Part shown: piece after piece, positions 29,945 through 39,443 of the stretch
Numbering within the stretch: position 1 is the first letter of the stretch
How the letters are laid out: each line of letters begins with the position of its first letter
From: Nakamurella flava
Lineage (GTDB): Bacteria; Actinomycetota; Actinomycetes; Mycobacteriales; Nakamurellaceae
Length of the DNA: 64,000 nt
Assembly: GCF_005298075.1 (NCBI RefSeq)
Contig: NZ_SZZH01000001.1
Coordinates: 1,860,001-1,924,000, forward strand
Direction: 5' to 3'
Notes under the pieces: model-generated
The model's database searches: none
What the model was told of the DNA's origin: nothing
What the model saw: only the letters and a program-made list of their open reading frames with translations
Program-made: the position numbers and the translations under genes

Positions 29945-30029
29945 CGGACCAGCATGACCGACCGCGACCGCTTCCCGCCAGCTAGCAAAGGCTGCCCTGA
30001 CCTGCGCAAAGAGGCCCCGGATACGCGGA

Positions 30030-30055
30030 CGGGGCCGCCGTGACCGGCGGCCCCG
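30030..30055 (-). terminator. Terminator-like hairpin after the alcohol dehydrogenase gene
   Basis: Perfect 11-bp arms (30030-30040, 30045-30055) enclose a four-base loop 17 bp beyond the dehydrogenase stop on the minus strand. No T-run follows. Confidence 0.65.
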
Positions 30056-30072
30056 CACCCGGGGTGGATGAC

Positions 30073-31119
30073 TCAGCCGATGGTGCTGACGTCGATGACC
30101 GCCCGGTAGCGGACGTCGCCGTCGACCACCTTGTCGTAGTACGCGGTGGCGTCCTGGGCGTCGATGACCTCGACGGTGGCCGTCACGCCGTGCTCGGCGC
30201 AGAAGTCGAGCATCTCCTGGGTCTGCGGCAGCCCGCCGACCATGGAACCGGCGAAGGCCCGCCGCTTGGTCAGCAGCGAGAACACCCCGACCTGTTGGGG
30301 CTTCGACGGCGCCCCGACATTGACGAGCGTCCCGCCCCGGCCGAGCAGGCCCAGGTAGTCGTCCAGCGGCAGGTCGGCGGACACGGTGTTGACGATGAGG
30401 TCGAAGTGCCCGGCCAGCTCCTCGAAGACCTTCTCGTCCTCGGTGGCGTAGTAGTGGTCGGCGCCGAACTTGCGGCCGTCCTCCTCCTTGGCCGCGGTCC
30501 GGCTCAGGACGCTGACCTCGGCGCCCATGGCGGCCGCGATCTTGACGGCGACGTGCCCGAGGCCGCCCATACCGATGACGCCGACCTGCTTGCCCGGACC
30601 GGCGCCGTAGCGCTGCAGGGGGTTGTAGGTGGTGATGCCGGCGCAGAGCAGCGGGGTGGCCGCGGCCGGGTCGAGCCCGTCGGGGATGCGCAGCACGAAA
30701 TGCTCACGGACGACGACGCCCTGGCTGTAGCCGCCGTAGGTGGTGGCGCCGTCCTTGTCGTGGTCGCCGTAGGTCTGCACGACCCCCTGGTCGCAGAACT
30801 GCTCCTCGCCGTCCTTGCAGGCCTCGCACTCCAGGCAGGAGTTGACGAAGCAGCCGACGCCCACCCGGTCGCCGACGGCGAAGCGGGTGACCTCGTCGCC
30901 GATCTCCGCGACGGTGCCGACGATCTCGTGCCCGGGGACGAGGGGGAACTCCATCGGTCCCCATTCCTCGCGGACCTGGTGGATGTCGGAGTGGCAGATG
31001 CCGGCGAACTCGATGGCGATGCGGACGTCGTCCGGACGCAGATCGCGGCGCTCGATGCTGATGGTCTCGAAGGGCGCCCCGGCGGACGGAGCGGCCAGTG
31101 CGGTGACGGTGGTTGTCAT
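30073..31119 (-). CDS. Zinc-dependent NAD(P) alcohol dehydrogenase (cinnamyl-alcohol/YahK-like)
   Basis: The 348-residue medium-chain enzyme has the catalytic-zinc ligands in GICHSDIHQ and [10 protein letters not shown], the four structural-zinc cysteines in [15 protein letters not shown] and a cofactor loop [15 protein letters not shown]. These features place it with bacterial aldehyde reductases that act on aromatic and aliphatic aldehydes with NADPH. It is monocistronic on the minus strand. Its start is an ATG with no strong ribosome site. Confidence 0.93.
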   Translation of the reverse strand: MTTTVTALAAPSAGAPFETISIERRDLRPDDVRIAIEFAGICHSDIHQVREEWGPMEFPLVPGHEIVGTVAEIGDEVTRFAVGDRVGVGCFVNSCLECEACKDGEEQFCDQGVVQTYGDHDKDGATTYGGYSQGVVVREHFVLRIPDGLDPAAATPLLCAGITTYNPLQRYGAGPGKQVGVIGMGGLGHVAVKIAAAMGAEVSVLSRTAAKEEDGRKFGADHYYATEDEKVFEELAGHFDLIVNTVSADLPLDDYLGLLGRGGTLVNVGAPSKPQQVGVFSLLTKRRAFAGSMVGGLPQTQEMLDFCAEHGVTATVEVIDAQDATAYYDKVVDGDVRYRAVIDVSTIG

Positions 31120-31177
31120 GCCCCCCCAGTGCCCCCGCGGGGCAGTCGTCGAACGACCGATCGGCGTGACGCTGTCG

Positions 31178-32110
31178 TCAGGCGGTCGGCCGGTCCGGTG
31201 TCGGCAGACCGATGAGGGCCCGACGATCGGCGTGCCGGCGGATCGAGTCGGCGACGACGTCGGGATGGGCGGCGTAGCGCTCCAGATGCGCGGCTACCAC
31301 GTCGCGCAGCGGCAGACGCTCGCCCCGGAAGATCCACTCGGCCCGGTCGGGGTCCGCCGGCCAGTCGAGGGCGGCGGCCACCGCCGGTTCCAGCGGGGCC
31401 CGCCGCTCCCCCAGGTACTCGCGGTCGGGGACGGCGAAGGCGTCGGGCCCGTCGGGCAGTCCGAGCGCGGCGAGGATGCGGCGGGCCTGGGCGGCCAGCA
31501 GGGCGTTCGTCGGGTGGGTGATGGTGAACAGCGCGTCCGGTCCCAGTTCGTCGAGGAGATCGCTGACGGGGACGTCGATGTCGTGCTCGCGACGGCGCAG
31601 CTCGGCCCGGGACGCGGCGGTGGTGCGGAGTACGGCCTCGGCCGATGGCTGCGGCCACCGGTCCACCGTCTGGTCGACCGACCAGCCGCGCGCAGCCGCG
31701 TCCAGGATGCGCAGATCGTGGTAGTCGGTCATCGGCGCGGTCACCCGGTGTCCGTCGCCGTCGTGGGCGTTGACCTGGTAAGGGAACGCCCGGGTGTCGA
31801 AGGCGACCGGGAACGTGACCAGGCGCGCATCGGCGGGCAGCAGCGCGGCCAGCTGGCGGGTGCCGCACCCGGGTGTGGCGTACTCGTCACGGATGGGTTG
31901 GCTGACCAGTGCGGCCGCGTCCGCGAGCAATTCGCGGACCCGCTGCACGTCGTCGGCGTCGGCCAGGAAAACCGGTGGCACGTCCACGATCTCGCACCCC
32001 GCGGCGGCCAGCGGGGCGCGCAGCAGGTCGGCGGTCGGGGCGGCCTGGCAGTTGCCCCAGACCAGCACCGGTCGACCCCCGGACGGCAATGGCAGCGGAT
32101 GACGATCCAT
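31178..32110 (-). CDS. WcbI-like polysaccharide biosynthesis protein (putative acetyltransferase)
   Basis: This 310-residue protein opens with [16 protein letters not shown], the GNCQ block that marks WcbI-family proteins of capsule clusters, followed by [16 protein letters not shown] and a late helical region. WcbI of Burkholderia is thought to acetylate capsule sugars. No signal peptide or membrane helix is present. It has a leaderless TACGGT promoter box six bases before its ATG and diverges from a run of glycosyltransferase genes, supporting a role in glycan modification. Confidence 0.75.
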   Translation of the reverse strand: MDRHPLPLPSGGRPVLVWGNCQAAPTADLLRAPLAAAGCEIVDVPPVFLADADDVQRVRELLADAAALVSQPIRDEYATPGCGTRQLAALLPADARLVTFPVAFDTRAFPYQVNAHDGDGHRVTAPMTDYHDLRILDAAARGWSVDQTVDRWPQPSAEAVLRTTAASRAELRRREHDIDVPVSDLLDELGPDALFTITHPTNALLAAQARRILAALGLPDGPDAFAVPDREYLGERRAPLEPAVAAALDWPADPDRAEWIFRGERLPLRDVVAAHLERYAAHPDVVADSIRRHADRRALIGLPTPDRPTA

Positions 32111-32116
32111 GAGCGG

Positions 32117-32122
32117 ACCGTA
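32117..32122 (-). promoter_or_regulatory. Leaderless -10 box TACGGT for the WcbI-like gene
   Basis: On the minus strand TACGGT is followed by six bases and then ATG at 32110. The hexamer and spacing are identical to those before the small gene at 22624. Confidence 0.5.
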
Positions 32123-32151
32123 GCCCCCCGGGTGGAGGTTTGGTCCCGCCG

Positions 32152-33264
32152 ATGCCGGGACACCTCTTCACGGTGAGCGGCTACTACATCCACCACCACG
32201 GGCATGGGCACCTGCACCGGGCCGGCACCATCGCCCGGGCGGTCGCTCGCGCCCACGGGTCGGTGGTCACCGGACTGTCGAGCCGGACCCGTCCGGCCGG
32301 CTGGTTCGGGCCGTGGGTCCACCTGGCCGATGACGCCGAGCCGGTCGCCGGACCGCAACACAATCCGTCGGCGTTCGGGCGTCTGCACTACGTCCCGACC
32401 GGTCACCCCGGGTTGCGGGCGCGGGCGGCCACCATCTCGTCCTGGATCGCCGCCACCGCTCCGCGGGTGCTGGTGGTGGATGTGTCCGTCGAGGTCGCCC
32501 TGCTCGCCCGCCTGCACGGCGTTCCGGTCGTCTCCATGGGAATGCCAGGGTTCCGGCATGACGAGGCCCACGAGATCGGTTACGGCGTCAGCGATCTGAT
32601 CGTCGGACCCTGGCCGGCCGCGGCCAGCCGCTGGTTGCACGGTGGCACCCCGGAGGATCGCCTCGTCGCGGTCGGCGCGATCAGCCGGTTCGCCCCGGCC
32701 GACGGCCCGGTCGACGTCCGACCGGGCAGCGTCGTGGTGCTCAACGGCACCGGAGCCGCGGCGTCCGATCCGACGGCGTTGTCCGCCGAACTCGTCGCCG
32801 CTGCCGACGCCGTCACCCCGGACTGGTCGCTGGAGTACCTGGCCGGGGCGGGCCACTGGGTCGAGGATCCTTGGTCCCGGCTGAGCACCGCCGAGGTGGT
32901 GGTGAGCCACTGCGGACAGAACGCGGTGGCCGAGATCGCGGCCAGCCGCCGGCCGGCGGTGCTGGTGCCGTCCGCCCGTCCCTTCGACGAACAGTGGGCG
33001 ACCGCACGGGCCCTGCGGGAGCTCGACCTGCCCGCCGTCGTGCTGGATGCGTGGCCGGCTGCCGAGGACTGGGCGCAGGTGCTGACCCGGGCTGCGCGGC
33101 TGGACGGGGCGGACTGGGTCCGCTGGAACGACGGCCAGGGCGCCGACCGCGCCGCGGCGCTCATCGGTGCGGTGTCCAGCCCCGCCGGGTCGACCACGAC
33201 GCCCGGCGGGAGGTGGTCGGTCGTCGACGGAGACGGCCACGACCACGACGCCCGGATCGCATGA
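32152..33264 (+). CDS. Glycosyltransferase, MurG/GT28-like GT-B fold
   Basis: This 370-residue protein begins GHLFTVSGYYIHHHGHGHLH, resembling the N-terminal glycine/histidine loop of GT28-type enzymes. Its C-terminal half has the nucleotide-sugar motif VVSHCGQNAVAEIAASRRP and AVLVPSARPFDEQW. No membrane segment is seen. The ATG at 32152 is 13 bases after GGAGG; a TTG at 32140 is possible. It starts a four-gene plus-strand operon with overlapping stops and starts. Confidence 0.82.
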   Translation: MPGHLFTVSGYYIHHHGHGHLHRAGTIARAVARAHGSVVTGLSSRTRPAGWFGPWVHLADDAEPVAGPQHNPSAFGRLHYVPTGHPGLRARAATISSWIAATAPRVLVVDVSVEVALLARLHGVPVVSMGMPGFRHDEAHEIGYGVSDLIVGPWPAAASRWLHGGTPEDRLVAVGAISRFAPADGPVDVRPGSVVVLNGTGAAASDPTALSAELVAAADAVTPDWSLEYLAGAGHWVEDPWSRLSTAEVVVSHCGQNAVAEIAASRRPAVLVPSARPFDEQWATARALRELDLPAVVLDAWPAAEDWAQVLTRAARLDGADWVRWNDGQGADRAAALIGAVSSPAGSTTTPGGRWSVVDGDGHDHDARIA

Positions 33265-34124
33265 CGACGCTGCGGACGGCCGTCATCACCACGGCCCACG
33301 GTCGACACGAACATCTGCACCGCCAGCAGCAGGTCCTGCAGGCCCTGCCCGACCCGGCCGACATCCGGGTGGTGGTCGCCCTCGACGATCCCGGGATCGC
33401 GGACGTCCTGCAGTCCGCCGGGGCCGGTCCGTCGACGACCGTGGTGGACGGACCACGCGGCGACCACGGCCTGGCCGTCGGGGCCGGTCGGAACGCCGGG
33501 GCCGCCGCCGCCCGGACCGCGGGCGCCGAACTCCTGGTCTTCCTCGACGTCGACTGCCTGCCGGGGCCGGGCACCCTGGCCGCCTATCGGCGATCCGCCG
33601 CCGGCGCCCGCCGCGACGATCTGCTCGCCGGCGTCGTGGCCTACCTGCCGCCACCCCCACCGGAGGGCTACGACCTCGACCGGCTGGCCGATCATCCCGG
33701 CCATCCCGGCCGACCGATCCCGGCGCCCGGCGCCGAGATCCGGGGCGACGACCCCCGGTTGTTCTGGTCGCTCTCGTTCGCCGTGCGACCCGAGATCTGG
33801 GACCGGGTCGGTGGATTCGACGAGGACTTCGAGGGATACGGCGCCGAGGACACCGATTTCGCGTTCCGGGCCGACCGGGTCGGTGTCGGACTGACCTGGG
33901 TGGGCGGGGCCGAGGCCTACCACCAGTGGCACCCCAGCGGGTCGCCGCCGGTGCGTCACCTCGACGACATCCTGCGCAACGGTGAGCTTTTCGCCCGGCG
34001 ATGGGGATTCTGGCCGATGGAGGGCTGGTTGCGACAATTCGCCGAGATGGGCCTCGTCCGGCCGACCACGGCGGTCGGCGGACCGGCCGATGGCACTGCG
34101 ATCCATGGATGGGAGCGAACATGA
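33261..34124 (+). CDS. Family 2 glycosyltransferase (GT-A)
   Basis: This 287-residue enzyme opens with RTAVITTAHGRHEHLHRQQQ and has VAYLP and LLVFLDVDCLPGPG as the metal-binding DXD region near residues 92-105. GGFDEDFEGYGAEDTDFAFR is the acceptor-side motif of galactosyltransferase-like GT2 proteins. Its ATG shares ATGA with the previous stop and its own stop overlaps the next start, so the three glycosyltransferases are tightly co-translated. Confidence 0.9.
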   Translation: MTTLRTAVITTAHGRHEHLHRQQQVLQALPDPADIRVVVALDDPGIADVLQSAGAGPSTTVVDGPRGDHGLAVGAGRNAGAAAARTAGAELLVFLDVDCLPGPGTLAAYRRSAAGARRDDLLAGVVAYLPPPPPEGYDLDRLADHPGHPGRPIPAPGAEIRGDDPRLFWSLSFAVRPEIWDRVGGFDEDFEGYGAEDTDFAFRADRVGVGLTWVGGAEAYHQWHPSGSPPVRHLDDILRNGELFARRWGFWPMEGWLRQFAEMGLVRPTTAVGGPADGTAIHGWERT

Positions 34125-35341
34125 TGTGGCCGACGGCGGGATTCATCGATCAGCCGGGTCACCGGCCCATCGCGCGATCGATGGCGACCGTCCCCCCGTT
34201 ACGCATCGCGATCCTGGGCCATTTCCGCCACGCCATCGCCGAACCGTTCCAGGGTGGTCTGGAGGCGCACACCGCCCTGCTGGCCGACGAACTGACCCGC
34301 CGCGGTCATGACGTGACCCTGCTCGCCAAGGAGGGCAGCGTCACCGCCGCCCGGCTGCGGCCGATCGTCCCGGCCGGTTTTCACTACGGCCCGCTGCCGG
34401 GCGAGACCATCGACCGGTCGGAGATGATGGCTGACGCCGCCCTGCTCGAGGCCATCCATGAGGTCGAGGACGAGGTCGACGTCGTCCTGAACAATTCGCT
34501 GTCCAAGGTCCCGTACCTGCACCTGGCCGATCGGCCGATGCTGACGGCGCTGCACACCCCCGCCTCGCTGGAACGGGTCGTCGAGGTCATCGCGGCCACC
34601 GACTGGCGACCGGGGCACCGGCACGTCTGGGCCGGGGTGTCGCGGACCACCAGCCGCGACTGGGCCCGGTGGCTGCCCGACGTCCGCTGCATCACCAACG
34701 GCATCGACCTGGCCCGCTGGGCCCCGCGGCCGGACGTCACCGCCCGGCCCCAGCACGCGGTCTGGTCCGGTCGTATCACTCCGGAGAAGGGCCTGGTACT
34801 GGCCATCGAGGCAGCCCAGTTGGCCGGGTGGAGCCTGTCGATCAGCGGTCCGGTCGCCGACCCGGTGTATTTCGCCGAACAGATCGCGCCGCGGCTGGAC
34901 GAGAAGATCCGGTACGTCGGCCATCTGCGGCACACCGAACTGCCCGCCTTCCTGCAGTCGGGTTCGGTGTACCTCTTCACGCCCATGTGGCCGGAGCCGT
35001 TCGGGTTGGCGCTCGTCGAGGCCCTGGCCGGCGGCACCCCGGCCGCGGTCCTGCCCCAGGGCGCGGTCGCCGAAATCGTCGGCCGCCGAGGGGGTGTCAT
35101 CGCCGCCGGGTGCACCGCGGTCGATCTCGCCGCCGCCCTGCCGCGGGCCGCGGAACTGGACCGCCGGGCGGTGGCCGCGTCCGTGGCCGGCTTCTCCAAG
35201 ACCGCCATGGTCTCGGCCTACGAGCAGGTCCTGGCCGAGATCGCCACTGTCGACAGTGATCTGATACCGGTTCCGGTCTCCGCGCCGTCCCGGTCCCACG
35301 AGCGCACCACCGACCGGGAGAAGGAGTCCCCATGCCGATGA
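34121..35341 (+). CDS. Family 4 glycosyltransferase (GT-B)
   Basis: The 406-residue enzyme has an N-terminal acceptor domain (GGLEAHTALLADELTRRGHDV) and a C-terminal nucleotide-sugar domain with AVWSGRITPEKGLVLAIEAA and the EX7E motif PEPFGLALVEALAGGTP. The first roughly 27 residues before LRIAILGHF may be dispensable. The start used, ATGATG at 34121, follows GGGAG and overlaps the preceding stop. Confidence 0.92.
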   Translation: MMWPTAGFIDQPGHRPIARSMATVPPLRIAILGHFRHAIAEPFQGGLEAHTALLADELTRRGHDVTLLAKEGSVTAARLRPIVPAGFHYGPLPGETIDRSEMMADAALLEAIHEVEDEVDVVLNNSLSKVPYLHLADRPMLTALHTPASLERVVEVIAATDWRPGHRHVWAGVSRTTSRDWARWLPDVRCITNGIDLARWAPRPDVTARPQHAVWSGRITPEKGLVLAIEAAQLAGWSLSISGPVADPVYFAEQIAPRLDEKIRYVGHLRHTELPAFLQSGSVYLFTPMWPEPFGLALVEALAGGTPAAVLPQGAVAEIVGRRGGVIAAGCTAVDLAAALPRAAELDRRAVAASVAGFSKTAMVSAYEQVLAEIATVDSDLIPVPVSAPSRSHERTTDREKESPCR

Positions 35342-35874
35342 GTTCCGCCGAGGGCAAAGACTGGACGCGGGAGCGCATCCAGCAGCTGTCCGAGGACCCG
35401 ATCACCGTCCTGGACATCGGTCCCGGAGTGGGCACCTACGCCAAGCTGCTGGCCGGGCCGAACCTGGCGCACATCACCGGTATCGAGATCTGGGAGCCCT
35501 ACGTCCACACCTACCGGCTCAAGGAGTACTACGACGAGGTCATCGTCGGGGACGCCCGGGAAGTGGAGTTCCCCACCGTCGACGTCGTCGTCCTCGGGGA
35601 CGTCGCCGAGCACATGAGCGAACCCGACGCGCTCCGGCTGTGGGAACGGGCCGCGGCGGCGGCCCGCCGCGCGGTCTACCTGTCGATCCCGATCGTGCAC
35701 TACCCGCAGGGGCACATCGAGGGCAACCCGCACGAGCACCACGTGGTCGACGACTGGGACCACGACAGGGTTCTCGCGACCTTCCCGGGGATCGGCGAGT
35801 CGTGGCGGGGCACCGAGGTCGGCGTCTACGAGCGGCGGACCGACGGTGGCGGGACGGTCGAATCCGCCGCCTGA
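35332..35874 (+). CDS. Small SAM-dependent methyltransferase-like protein
   Basis: This 180-residue Rossmann protein has motif I VLDIGPGVGTYAKLL, then ITGIEIWEPYV (motif II acidic residue) and VDVVVLGDVAEHM (motif IV region). It ends with short His-rich and acidic stretches. It overlaps the previous gene by ten bases, with AAGGAG eight bases before its ATG. Its place behind three glycosyltransferases suggests methylation of a sugar or lipid in the same glycan. Confidence 0.8.
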   Translation: MPMSSAEGKDWTRERIQQLSEDPITVLDIGPGVGTYAKLLAGPNLAHITGIEIWEPYVHTYRLKEYYDEVIVGDAREVEFPTVDVVVLGDVAEHMSEPDALRLWERAAAAARRAVYLSIPIVHYPQGHIEGNPHEHHVVDDWDHDRVLATFPGIGESWRGTEVGVYERRTDGGGTVESAA

Positions 35875-35885
35875 CCGGGCCCTGA

Positions 35886-35910
35886 CGGCCGGGCGGTCAC
35901 CGCCCGGCCG
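35886..35910. terminator. Bidirectional hairpin whose loop is a stop codon
   Basis: Arms 35886-35896 and 35900-35910 are perfectly complementary over 11 bp. The three-base loop TCA (35897-35899) is the stop codon of the minus-strand glycosyltransferase. It lies between convergent genes. Confidence 0.65.
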
Positions 35911-38344
35911 GTTCCTGGCCGACGTACTTCAGTTCGTGCGCCAGATCGACCGGACGCGTCGGCCGGGGATCGGGACGGTCGCGGCCGCCGAACAGCCGGG
36001 CGGTCACCAGCTCCACGTCCAGGGCCAGCCGGTCGGCCCATCGTCGGCTCCGGGCCTGGGCCCGGGCCGGCACCAGTCGGCCGGTCGGCAGCTGCAGCGG
36101 ACCCTCACGGTACGCGCGGTCGAGGAGATCCATGACCCCGGTGATCCGCGCCGGGGCGTGCAGAGTCAGCACCGCCAGCGCACTGGCCGCGACGTCCGCC
36201 GGCACCGGGCCGGCCTGGACGCGCGGATCGCCCAGCCGACCGGCTGTCTCGACGGCGGCCTGGATCGATGCCTCGTCCATGGCGACCAGCCAGACCCCGA
36301 CGTCGGCGTCCCCGGCGAACGCCGCCCGGGCGGTGGCCAGCACCTCGACCGGGTCGCTGAACGCCAGCTCCACGACCACCGCCGGCCGCGCCCACTGGCC
36401 GCCGCCCCGGGCCTCCGGATCGGGCAGACGCTCGGCCAGGACGAGGGTCTCGGCGTTCTTCGCCGCCCGGCGGTCCGGCTCCGGACGGTCGGCCCAGTCG
36501 GGCCCGTCGTGCCAGGCGACCGCGTCCCGCACGTGGGCCAGGACGGCACCGGCGGTGTAGGCCCGGTGGGTGAGCTCCCAGTCCTCGCCGCCGTAGCCGC
36601 GGAACGACTCGTCGAAGCCGCCGATCGCACGGAACAGGTCCCGCGGCACCGCCAGCACCGCCGAGATGACGGCGCGGTAGCTGCGGCGGTCGACGTGCCG
36701 CAGGTCGGCGCTGGCGGCATACAGATCGAGCAGCCACTGCGGCTCGGTGAGCTCACGAGGAGCCGGACCGAGGCCCAGCAACCAGTCGGTGATGGCGGCG
36801 GGGGTCCAGCCGTCCAGGTCGGCGTGCCGGCGGCGGCCGACGGTGAGCGCGTCCGGGCAGAGAGCGGGCAGCCGGGTCAGCCGGGTCAGATAGTCCGGTT
36901 CGGGAACGGTGTCACCGTCGAGGAACACCAGGATCTCGCCGTCCGCGGCAGCGGCGCCCCGGTTGCGGGCGGCCGCGGCCCGGAACCCGTCCCGGTCCTG
37001 GCGCACCACCCGCCCGGAGATGCCGGAGCCGTCCAGCACATCCAGGGAGGGCGGTCGGTCGCTGCCGTCGTCGGCCACCACCACCTGCACCCGCGTCCGC
37101 GGATGGGTGGTGACGGTCAATGCCGCCAGCACCTGGTCCAGCCCCGCCTGGGCCTGGAAGTACGGGACGACCACACTGACCGTGGGCGGCTCGACCGGCT
37201 CGACTCCGGCCAGCAGGTCCCACCGATTGCCCGGTAGCGCGGTCACCGACGCTCCCCCGGTCGTCGTCACCGTGACCGGCGCAGGTGCCGCACACCCGGC
37301 GAAGTGCCGGTGGTAGAACGCCGTGACCTCGACCGTCGACGGCGGGGGGACGGCGTCGGCCGGCAGCCGCGTCCGGGCGGGATCGGCCAGGGCGGCGGCG
37401 ATCTCGGCCCGCAACGCCCCCGGCCGATCGGCGTCGTAGAGGCGGACGCAGCCGGGGGTGCGCTGTTCCAGCTCGCGGGCGTACGGCGAGTCGGGGACCA
37501 ACGGTCGCCGGCCGTGCGCGTTCCAGGTGCTGATGGACGCGGAAGCGGCGACCCGCCGATTCGGGGCCACCGGCACCGCAGCCGCGGCCAGGGCGGCGGC
37601 GAGGTCGCGGTCGGGGACGAAACCGGTGACCTGCAGGCGGTGGCCGGCCGCGGCCGCCCGCTCACCCAGGGCGGCTGGCAGGTCCTCGTGCCCGGCGGGC
37701 GGCCGGCCGAGCGCGACCAGATCGACCCCGGGTGGCAGTTCGTCGATGGTGTGCTCGTAGCCGCGGTCGGGGAAGACGAAGCCGAGCACGGCGACCGCCC
37801 CCGCCAGCCCGTCGGGCGGGGCGGCCCCGTCCGCCGGGTCGCCCGCCCGCTCCATGGGCAGCGGGATGCAGCGGATGCTGCGGGGGCCCGGCTGGACGGG
37901 TTCCTCGGTGCCGTCGGGGGCGCCGGCCAGCAGAGTGTCGAGCAGCGCGAGTTCGCGCCACGAGTTCACGACCACGCCGTCGGCCCGCCGGACCACCTCC
38001 CGGTAGGCCGACCGGCGCCGACGGTCCCGGCCGGGGTCACCGGTGCCGTCGGGCAGATCGTGCAGCGTCACCGACAGGGCGACGCCGCGTTCCCGCCACG
38101 GGTCGACCAGGGCGGCGAAGGCGGCGGCACTGTTGGGTGCGAGATCGCCGAACAGGCGGTCGGTGAACGGCAGGTGCACGAGCGTGCCCGTCTCCGGGCG
38201 CAGGTCGGCGATGTCGGCCGCGGTCGTCCCGCGTGCGAGCCGGTGACCGCAGGCCCGGGCGACCTGGACGGCGTGGCGGACGACTCCGTGCTCGTCCGGT
38301 CCGACGACGACGTGCGTGGCATCGGTCCAGGCGGTCGGGTTCAC
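35897..38344 (-). CDS. Two-domain glycosyltransferase: GT-B-like N-half fused to family 2 C-half
   Basis: This 815-residue protein starts at GTG 38344, which overlaps the stop of the upstream gene. Residues 1-350 resemble a GT-B enzyme lacking the classic EX7E (VTGFVPDRDLAAALAAAAVP near 239-258). Residues 387-600 are a GT2 domain with VSVVVPYFQAQ, VVVADDGSD, FLDGDTVPEPDY (DGD near 476-478) and GGFDESFRGYGGEDWELTHR. About 200 further residues hold no clear family. Fusing the two folds suggests sequential sugar additions by one protein. Confidence 0.82.
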   Translation of the reverse strand: MNPTAWTDATHVVVGPDEHGVVRHAVQVARACGHRLARGTTAADIADLRPETGTLVHLPFTDRLFGDLAPNSAAAFAALVDPWRERGVALSVTLHDLPDGTGDPGRDRRRRSAYREVVRRADGVVVNSWRELALLDTLLAGAPDGTEEPVQPGPRSIRCIPLPMERAGDPADGAAPPDGLAGAVAVLGFVFPDRGYEHTIDELPPGVDLVALGRPPAGHEDLPAALGERAAAAGHRLQVTGFVPDRDLAAALAAAAVPVAPNRRVAASASISTWNAHGRRPLVPDSPYARELEQRTPGCVRLYDADRPGALRAEIAAALADPARTRLPADAVPPPSTVEVTAFYHRHFAGCAAPAPVTVTTTGGASVTALPGNRWDLLAGVEPVEPPTVSVVVPYFQAQAGLDQVLAALTVTTHPRTRVQVVVADDGSDRPPSLDVLDGSGISGRVVRQDRDGFRAAAARNRGAAAADGEILVFLDGDTVPEPDYLTRLTRLPALCPDALTVGRRRHADLDGWTPAAITDWLLGLGPAPRELTEPQWLLDLYAASADLRHVDRRSYRAVISAVLAVPRDLFRAIGGFDESFRGYGGEDWELTHRAYTAGAVLAHVRDAVAWHDGPDWADRPEPDRRAAKNAETLVLAERLPDPEARGGGQWARPAVVVELAFSDPVEVLATARAAFAGDADVGVWLVAMDEASIQAAVETAGRLGDPRVQAGPVPADVAASALAVLTLHAPARITGVMDLLDRAYREGPLQLPTGRLVPARAQARSRRWADRLALDVELVTARLFGGRDRPDPRPTRPVDLAHELKYVGQEPAGR

Positions 38345-39414
38345 CGGGCCGCTCCGACGAGCCGCGCGTAGAGCTCCGCGTGCTGGCTTCGGATGGTCGC
38401 GGCCTCGGCCAGCCGGGCGCCGCGGTCGGCCGGGGCGGGCGGCGGCTCGGACGCCGCCCGGGCGACCGCCGTCGACAGGGACGCCGGATCGAACCCGGCG
38501 CGCTCGTCGTTGACGAAGAGGTGCACACGGTCCCACTGGTCGCGGTAGTGACCGCAGCTGGGGGCGACGACCGCGGTGCCGAGATCCCGGGCCAGCTCCA
38601 ACCACCCGGAGTGAGTGCCCCACCGGTGCGGCAGCACGGTGACGTGGGCCCGTCGCAGGTACCGCTCCAGTTCCAGGTCGTCGAACCGGTCGTGGACCGC
38701 GATCTCCAGGCCCGGACCGGGCTGCAGGCCGGCGAGCCGGGGATCGTCGACGACGTCCGGATGCATGTCGACCCGCAACCGGCCGCCCCCGGCGACCGCA
38801 CCGGCAGCGGCCGCCGTCACCAGTTCCACCGGGTCGATGAGATTGCGCCGCAACGACTTCAGATGCAGGGCCACCAGACCGGGCTCGGTGTCGACGTCCG
38901 CCGTGCGGTCGGCGTCGACCAGGCTGGGGTGCGCGATGACCTGGGCGCGGCGCCCCCACCGGGAAGCGATCTCGTCGGCCGCGCCGTCGGTGAGGGTGAC
39001 GACGGCGGCGGCCCGGGCGAACAGCGCGTCCAGCACGTCGGCGTGGGGGGCCGGGTCGACGTGATGCGGGTTGCGCAGATCGTGCGCGGTGAGGACCAGC
39101 GGGACGCCCGCCGTGTCCAGGGCGTCGGCCCAGCGCTCGGCCGCGGCGCGGTCGAGATGGTCGAATCCGAAGTGCAGGTGGACCAGGTCGGCGCTCCCGG
39201 CCCACTGCGGGACCGACGCCGCTTCCAGGTACGGGTCCGGTTCCCACCCGCGCACCCGGTCGATGGCGACCGGACGCACCCCGTCCGGGCGGACGGTCTC
39301 GACGTAGGGGTGCCGGGCGGGCACGGTGACGACCCGCAGGCCGGCGGTGGGCGCGACGGGCCCCACGGTCGGTCCGGCGGCGGTCGAATCGGCGGCGGTG
39401 GTGCGGGACGGCAT
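38341..39414 (-). CDS. Glycosyltransferase (GT4-like)
   Basis: This 357-residue GT-B-like protein has ADLVHLHFGFDHLD and LVLTAHDLRNPHH in the acceptor half and TVLPHRWGTHSGWLELARDL, AVVAPSCGHYRDQ in the donor half. The ATG at 39414 gives a normal length; upstream in-frame sequence is an overlap of the MprF-like gene in another frame. It is co-translated with the fused glycosyltransferase through a GTGA overlap. Confidence 0.85.
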   Translation of the reverse strand: MPSRTTAADSTAAGPTVGPVAPTAGLRVVTVPARHPYVETVRPDGVRPVAIDRVRGWEPDPYLEAASVPQWAGSADLVHLHFGFDHLDRAAAERWADALDTAGVPLVLTAHDLRNPHHVDPAPHADVLDALFARAAAVVTLTDGAADEIASRWGRRAQVIAHPSLVDADRTADVDTEPGLVALHLKSLRRNLIDPVELVTAAAAGAVAGGGRLRVDMHPDVVDDPRLAGLQPGPGLEIAVHDRFDDLELERYLRRAHVTVLPHRWGTHSGWLELARDLGTAVVAPSCGHYRDQWDRVHLFVNDERAGFDPASLSTAVARAASEPPPAPADRGARLAEAATIRSQHAELYARLVGAAR

Positions 39415-39443
39415 GCTGGGGCTGTACCCCGCCGCCCGGTCGG

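Noticed and set aside
38345-39247. Extension of the fused glycosyltransferase frame to 1116 residues
   Set aside because: The extra part is the antisense-like second frame of the upstream glycosyltransferase gene. A GTG overlapping that gene's stop gives the sensible start.
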